Positions 62,501 to 64,000 of a DNA stretch of 64,000 nt are shown here, piece by piece. The notes below the pieces were generated by a model that saw nothing but the letters and a program-made list of their open reading frames with translations, was not told the DNA's origin and did no database searches. This stretch comes from Dyadobacter sp. CECT 9275. Lineage in GTDB: Bacteria > Bacteroidota > Bacteroidia > Cytophagales > Spirosomataceae. Location: NCBI RefSeq assembly GCF_907164905.1, contig NZ_CAJRAF010000002.1:3930001-3994000 (forward strand). The letters run 5' to 3'. Both the position numbers and the translations under genes were made by a program. The stretch's first letter is position 1, and the number at the start of each line of letters is the position of its first letter.

Positions 62501-62978
62501 TAACTCCTGGTAAATCTTCACCTCTTTCATCTTTCACTTTCCCTTTGACGGTAAGCAGGTTAGGGTCGCGGTTTTCCGGTTGTTCCGTTTTTGGAAAAAG
62601 CCTGCTGGAGTTGAGAGGGTTTTTGTCGCTCAAAAGGATGTATTTGCCGGACACTTCATACTTGATATGCAACGGCGTAAGCAATTTGTCAAGAAGCGCT
62701 CCCAACCGCTCGTTCTCGTAATTAGCAGTTACTTTTTGGCCTGATTTGATTACCTGAGGGCTGAAAACGAATTTAATGCTCGACTGTTTTTCCAGCTTTT
62801 GAAGAGCGGCTGTTACTTCCTGGTTATCCACCCGCAGGCTGACCAGCTTGTCCAATACCTGGGCTTTGGTAGAGACGGCGTAGGTAATTCCTGTAAACAT
62901 CACCATTACTATCGCCTGAATGATAGAGATTCGCATAACTTTTAGCCACAAGGCATTGTTTTGCAACGGTTTTCGCAT
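59502..62978 (-). CDS. SusC/RagA TonB-linked outer-membrane transporter with STN signalling domain
   Basis: A 1158-residue outer-membrane transporter. Signal region about 1-40. An STN (secretin/TonB short N-terminal) domain at about 45-115 (VDNQEVTAALQKLEKQ) interacts with FecR-type anti-sigma factors. A carboxypeptidase-regulatory-like domain at about 140-215 follows (VKDERGEDLPGVSVLIKGTQ), then the plug (YGTSRKKELVGSVDMVNAKD and NPSQLLIGKSAGVQVLQSNG) and a 22-strand-type barrel to the final Phe in LCGLQLGF. The STN domain marks it as a signal-transducing SusC. The 138-base gap to fecR holds hairpins. The susD gene follows it in the same operon. Confidence 0.95.
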   Translation of the reverse strand: MRKPLQNNALWLKVMRISIIQAIVMVMFTGITYAVSTKAQVLDKLVSLRVDNQEVTAALQKLEKQSSIKFVFSPQVIKSGQKVTANYENERLGALLDKLLTPLHIKYEVSGKYILLSDKNPLNSSRLFPKTEQPENRDPNLLTVKGKVKDERGEDLPGVSVLIKGTQQGTITDVNGNFELEVTDKATILVFSFLGYKSQELPVGDRVVFNLSLEPSDQALSEVVVIGYGTSRKKELVGSVDMVNAKDAGSTTATNPSQLLIGKSAGVQVLQSNGTPGSDAQILIRGTGSFTGVDPLYVIDGIQGSKTMFNTLGTQDIENITILKDASSTAIYGSAAANGVVIITTRKGRSGTPKINFNSQWGVAKAWKKLDLLNASQYVDLLKDFAATTNSVLPAKFNTSEVLQDRADWQNEIFRSALVSQNDINISGGSEKVNYNFSLSYINQQAIVKNYTDKRVNARFSLDETLGRFHLGQALNIRYVKDVGQLASISDAVYYAPYKPIFDSSVLGGYSNTTNVDDFSNGNNPLAAINLNKPVTSGFVFFPQVFAEVDLFAGLRFRTQLSAEIGGGKTNSYQYAYAGGNNLTQPQQATLGYNSYSFYTIENYFSYNRTFGNHNISATIGNSYLDPGHSSGLNATGTSIPNNSIQNISVAQSQAVTGTSYGYARSSIISYFGRAVYSFQDKYILSGSYRRDGASNFGANNRFGNFYGLGVAWRFIDEDFLKSSLNFLSDGKLRVGLGRTGNNTIPTTGVTSVLTFSGSPNGNLVYSLGTNEGFYPGTTINTLSNPNIKWESTDQTDVGLDLAFLNNKLSVTIDWYNRKSSGLLVSVPVAGSTGASNSGGQPSKYANAASAQNKGIEFTVGYRGGNEKGLTYNVSANLAYNKNVVNSLGSEFAAPIQAGAFSNLPTFTYTAAGSPIGSFYGYNVDHVAKDQAEIDALNKMAAEKSGDAATVYQAGLLPGDFIFKDIDGDGKVTSTDQKILGNPIPKYVYGFNAGVNFMSFDLNLVVSGVAGLKLLNAFKFVTENESTGHNASTAILDRWQKPGDVASLPRAGQSATGDGNLRPSDWWLESGNYLRLRNVTLGYTLPQQVISGIGNGKIFNKIRIYVAAQNLLTVTKYKGYDPEVSTQNGGSYIFSRGIDDRLQLPQPRTFLCGLQLGF

Positions 62979-63014
62979 AGTTTTACTTTGGTTTTAATAG
63001 TTAAAATTAAACTG

Positions 63015-63034
63015 GCAAGAGCCCCCGCTCTTGC
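63015..63034. terminator. 8-bp hairpin in the fecR-susC gap
   Basis: GCAAGAGC and GCTCTTGC enclose four Cs; T/A-rich bases follow on the minus strand 37 bases before susC. It could attenuate read-through from fecR into susC. A neighbouring CTCCC/GGGAG stem lies at 63046-63061. Confidence 0.5.
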
Positions 63035-63073
63035 GTCCTGATGTCCTCCCTTTTTGGGGAGATATTAGAAGAT

Positions 63074-63098
63074 GGGGTAATGTTTGCAGCATTACCCC
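63074..63098. terminator. 9-bp hairpin after fecR
   Basis: GGGGTAATG and CATTACCCC enclose TTTGCAG, 18 bases after the fecR stop. The T-run lies on the plus side (TCTTTTTG), so the orientation is not ideal for a minus-strand terminator; it may instead be a processing or attenuation structure. Confidence 0.5.
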
Positions 63099-63116
63099 TC
63101 TTTTTGTTTTGGGTTC

Positions 63117-64000
63117 TTAGCTGCAGCCTTTGCTGGTTATGATGATCTGCGCATCAATAATTTCGTAAGAAGCACGTATGACCTTACAGATCAGATCGAG
63201 CTTTTCATAGAGGGATTCGTCTTCCAGAGGTGCCGTGATGTGGCATTTCCCAAGCAAATCACCGTCATAAACGATCGTCACCCCGTAACTTTTTTCCAGC
63301 AGATTGAATGCTTCTTCTACCGGAGTATTGTTGAAATTAAAGTTTGCGGGAACAGGAATGTTTTCCTGAAGTATGACCGGATTTTCTACCAGGGTTTTGG
63401 TAAGCCGTTCGAGTGGCCGGGTGTAAATTCCCATTTGGTTAGGTAAAAGTATGACAGCCTCGGGCTGCTCCTCTCCCAGTTCGCGGGTTTCCTTGTTTTT
63501 GGAGGTGACCGTTACCTTTCCGGTTAATACCTTTACAATCACGTTTTTATCGTTTTCGTAGGCCTTCACCGTGAAGCTCGTACCCAGTACCTTGGTTATA
63601 ATTTCATTGGCATAAACGAAGAAGGGCTGGTGGGGTATCTTGGTTATTTCAAAAAAGCCTTCTCCGGATAAATACACTTCCCGCTTATCTGTTTTGAAAG
63701 ACTGTGGATAACTGAGCTTGCTTTTCGGCTGAAGGGTTATCACGGACCCATCGAGCAGGCTTACTTTAATCGGGTGATTGGTATCATTTACCTTTTCGGT
63801 AAAGGGTGCGGTACGCGCCTCTGCCAGCATAGTTTCGTATACTGAAACTTTTTTATCCTCTTTTCTGAGCAGGTACCAGCCCAGGCTGAACAAAACAATG
63901 GCGGCAAAGGATGCTGCAATTTTTAATGAATAGCTCCATAAAGAAGGTGCCGGAGCATCGTCTGCATCGGTAAGCGCAAAAATGGACTGGGTTTTTTGGT
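63117..64000 (-). CDS. FecR family anti-sigma factor, partial at window edge
   Basis: At least 294 residues are visible; the N-terminus continues past 64000. A short cytoplasmic part ends in a transmembrane helix (IAASFAAIVLFSLGWYL). The FecR periplasmic domain follows (HPIKVSLLDGSVITLQPKS, YLSGEGFFEITKIPHQPFFV, VLGTSFTVKAYEND). The C-terminal DUF4974/STN-like domain (TPVEEAFNLLEKSYGVTIVYD) ends the protein. FecR proteins hold an ECF sigma factor at the membrane and respond to a SusC/FecA-type transporter carrying an STN domain, as the next gene has. The sigma gene is expected beyond the edge. Confidence 0.93.
   Translation of the reverse strand, partial: QKTQSIFALTDADDAPAPSLWSYSLKIAASFAAIVLFSLGWYLLRKEDKKVSVYETMLAEARTAPFTEKVNDTNHPIKVSLLDGSVITLQPKSKLSYPQSFKTDKREVYLSGEGFFEITKIPHQPFFVYANEIITKVLGTSFTVKAYENDKNVIVKVLTGKVTVTSKNKETRELGEEQPEAVILLPNQMGIYTRPLERLTKTLVENPVILQENIPVPANFNFNNTPVEEAFNLLEKSYGVTIVYDGDLLGKCHITAPLEDESLYEKLDLICKVIRASYEIIDAQIIITSKGCS

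Noticed and set aside
1..64000. CRISPR array, prophage, tRNA or rRNA genes
   Set aside because: No regularly spaced repeats, phage structural genes, cloverleaf sequences or rRNA motifs were recognised on reading; a tRNAscan/Infernal run would settle tRNA and small RNAs.

Overview
The window is chromosomal DNA from a member of the Bacteroidota, most likely order Cytophagales, family Spirosomataceae, with Dyadobacter as my best guess. The genus is inference. The phylum rests on marker families seen in the sequence: a SusC/SusD pair with a FecR anti-sigma gene, a PorP/SprF-like type IX secretion protein next to a protein with a type B (gliding-motility) C-terminal domain, the gliding lipoprotein GldJ, NIPSNAP, DUF1080 and DUF4136 proteins, frequent Bacteroidota lipoprotein signals, TAnnTTTG-type -7 promoter elements and the near absence of strong Shine-Dalgarno sites. 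No rRNA, tRNA, CRISPR array, prophage or intact insertion sequence was found.

Layout. 1-6.3 kb: the tail of murQ, an MDR oxidoreductase, a NIPSNAP protein, and a divergent porP/sprF-like gene and large type B CTD surface protein. 6.3-15.7 kb: housekeeping genes (ruvB, a NUDIX hydrolase, dihydroorotase, comF, gldJ, mfd, pnuC). 15.7-17 kb: a barstar-like inhibitor with a secreted barnase-like RNase, and a small isomerase-like protein. 17.2-19.3 kb: an ECF sigma gene overlapping a gene for a protein that joins a cytoplasmic anti-sigma-like segment, one transmembrane helix and an outer-membrane-type beta-barrel. 19.4-23.2 kb: a lipoprotein serpin and a three-gene exported set (LVIVD propeller, small barrel, META-like lipoprotein). 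23.3-25.3 kb: a glycosyltransferase/LpxH-like phosphoesterase operon. 25.5-28.1 kb: a protein with two TonB-C domains, then an SPFH protein with a ribbon-helix-helix partner. 28.2-36.5 kb: three exported peptidases (DPP IV-like, M28, Tricorn-like) interspersed with an internally deleted DUF4143 ATPase gene and an MNT/HEPN (MntA/HepT-like) pair.

36.7-45.6 kb: hemB, a YdeI-like protein, an orphan OmpR-type response regulator, a hydrolase, fabI, a VWA-like lipoprotein, a Uma2 nuclease, comM and an amidase. 45.8-48.8 kb: a PadR repressor overlapping a large FtsX-type permease. 48.9-54.0 kb: a DUF1080 protein, an APH-like kinase with a HAD-IIA phosphatase, an acyltransferase and a double-VOC protein. 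54.6-57.7 kb: aroB, a DUF4136 lipoprotein, palindromic tandem repeats and a stand-alone mraY. 57.9-64.0 kb: the susD-susC-fecR locus, whose SusC has the N-terminal STN signalling domain; fecR runs off the window and its sigma factor presumably lies beyond.

The most interesting items are the sigma/trans-envelope barrel pair, the barnase/barstar pair, the MNT/HEPN pair with its RX4HXY motif intact, a 14-base motif shared by the SPFH-RHH operon and the DPP IV gene, the scarred DUF4143 locus between strong palindromes, and a kinase/phosphatase pair in which both catalytic signatures are altered. None of these is proven to be a new system; each is a testable reading of the sequence.
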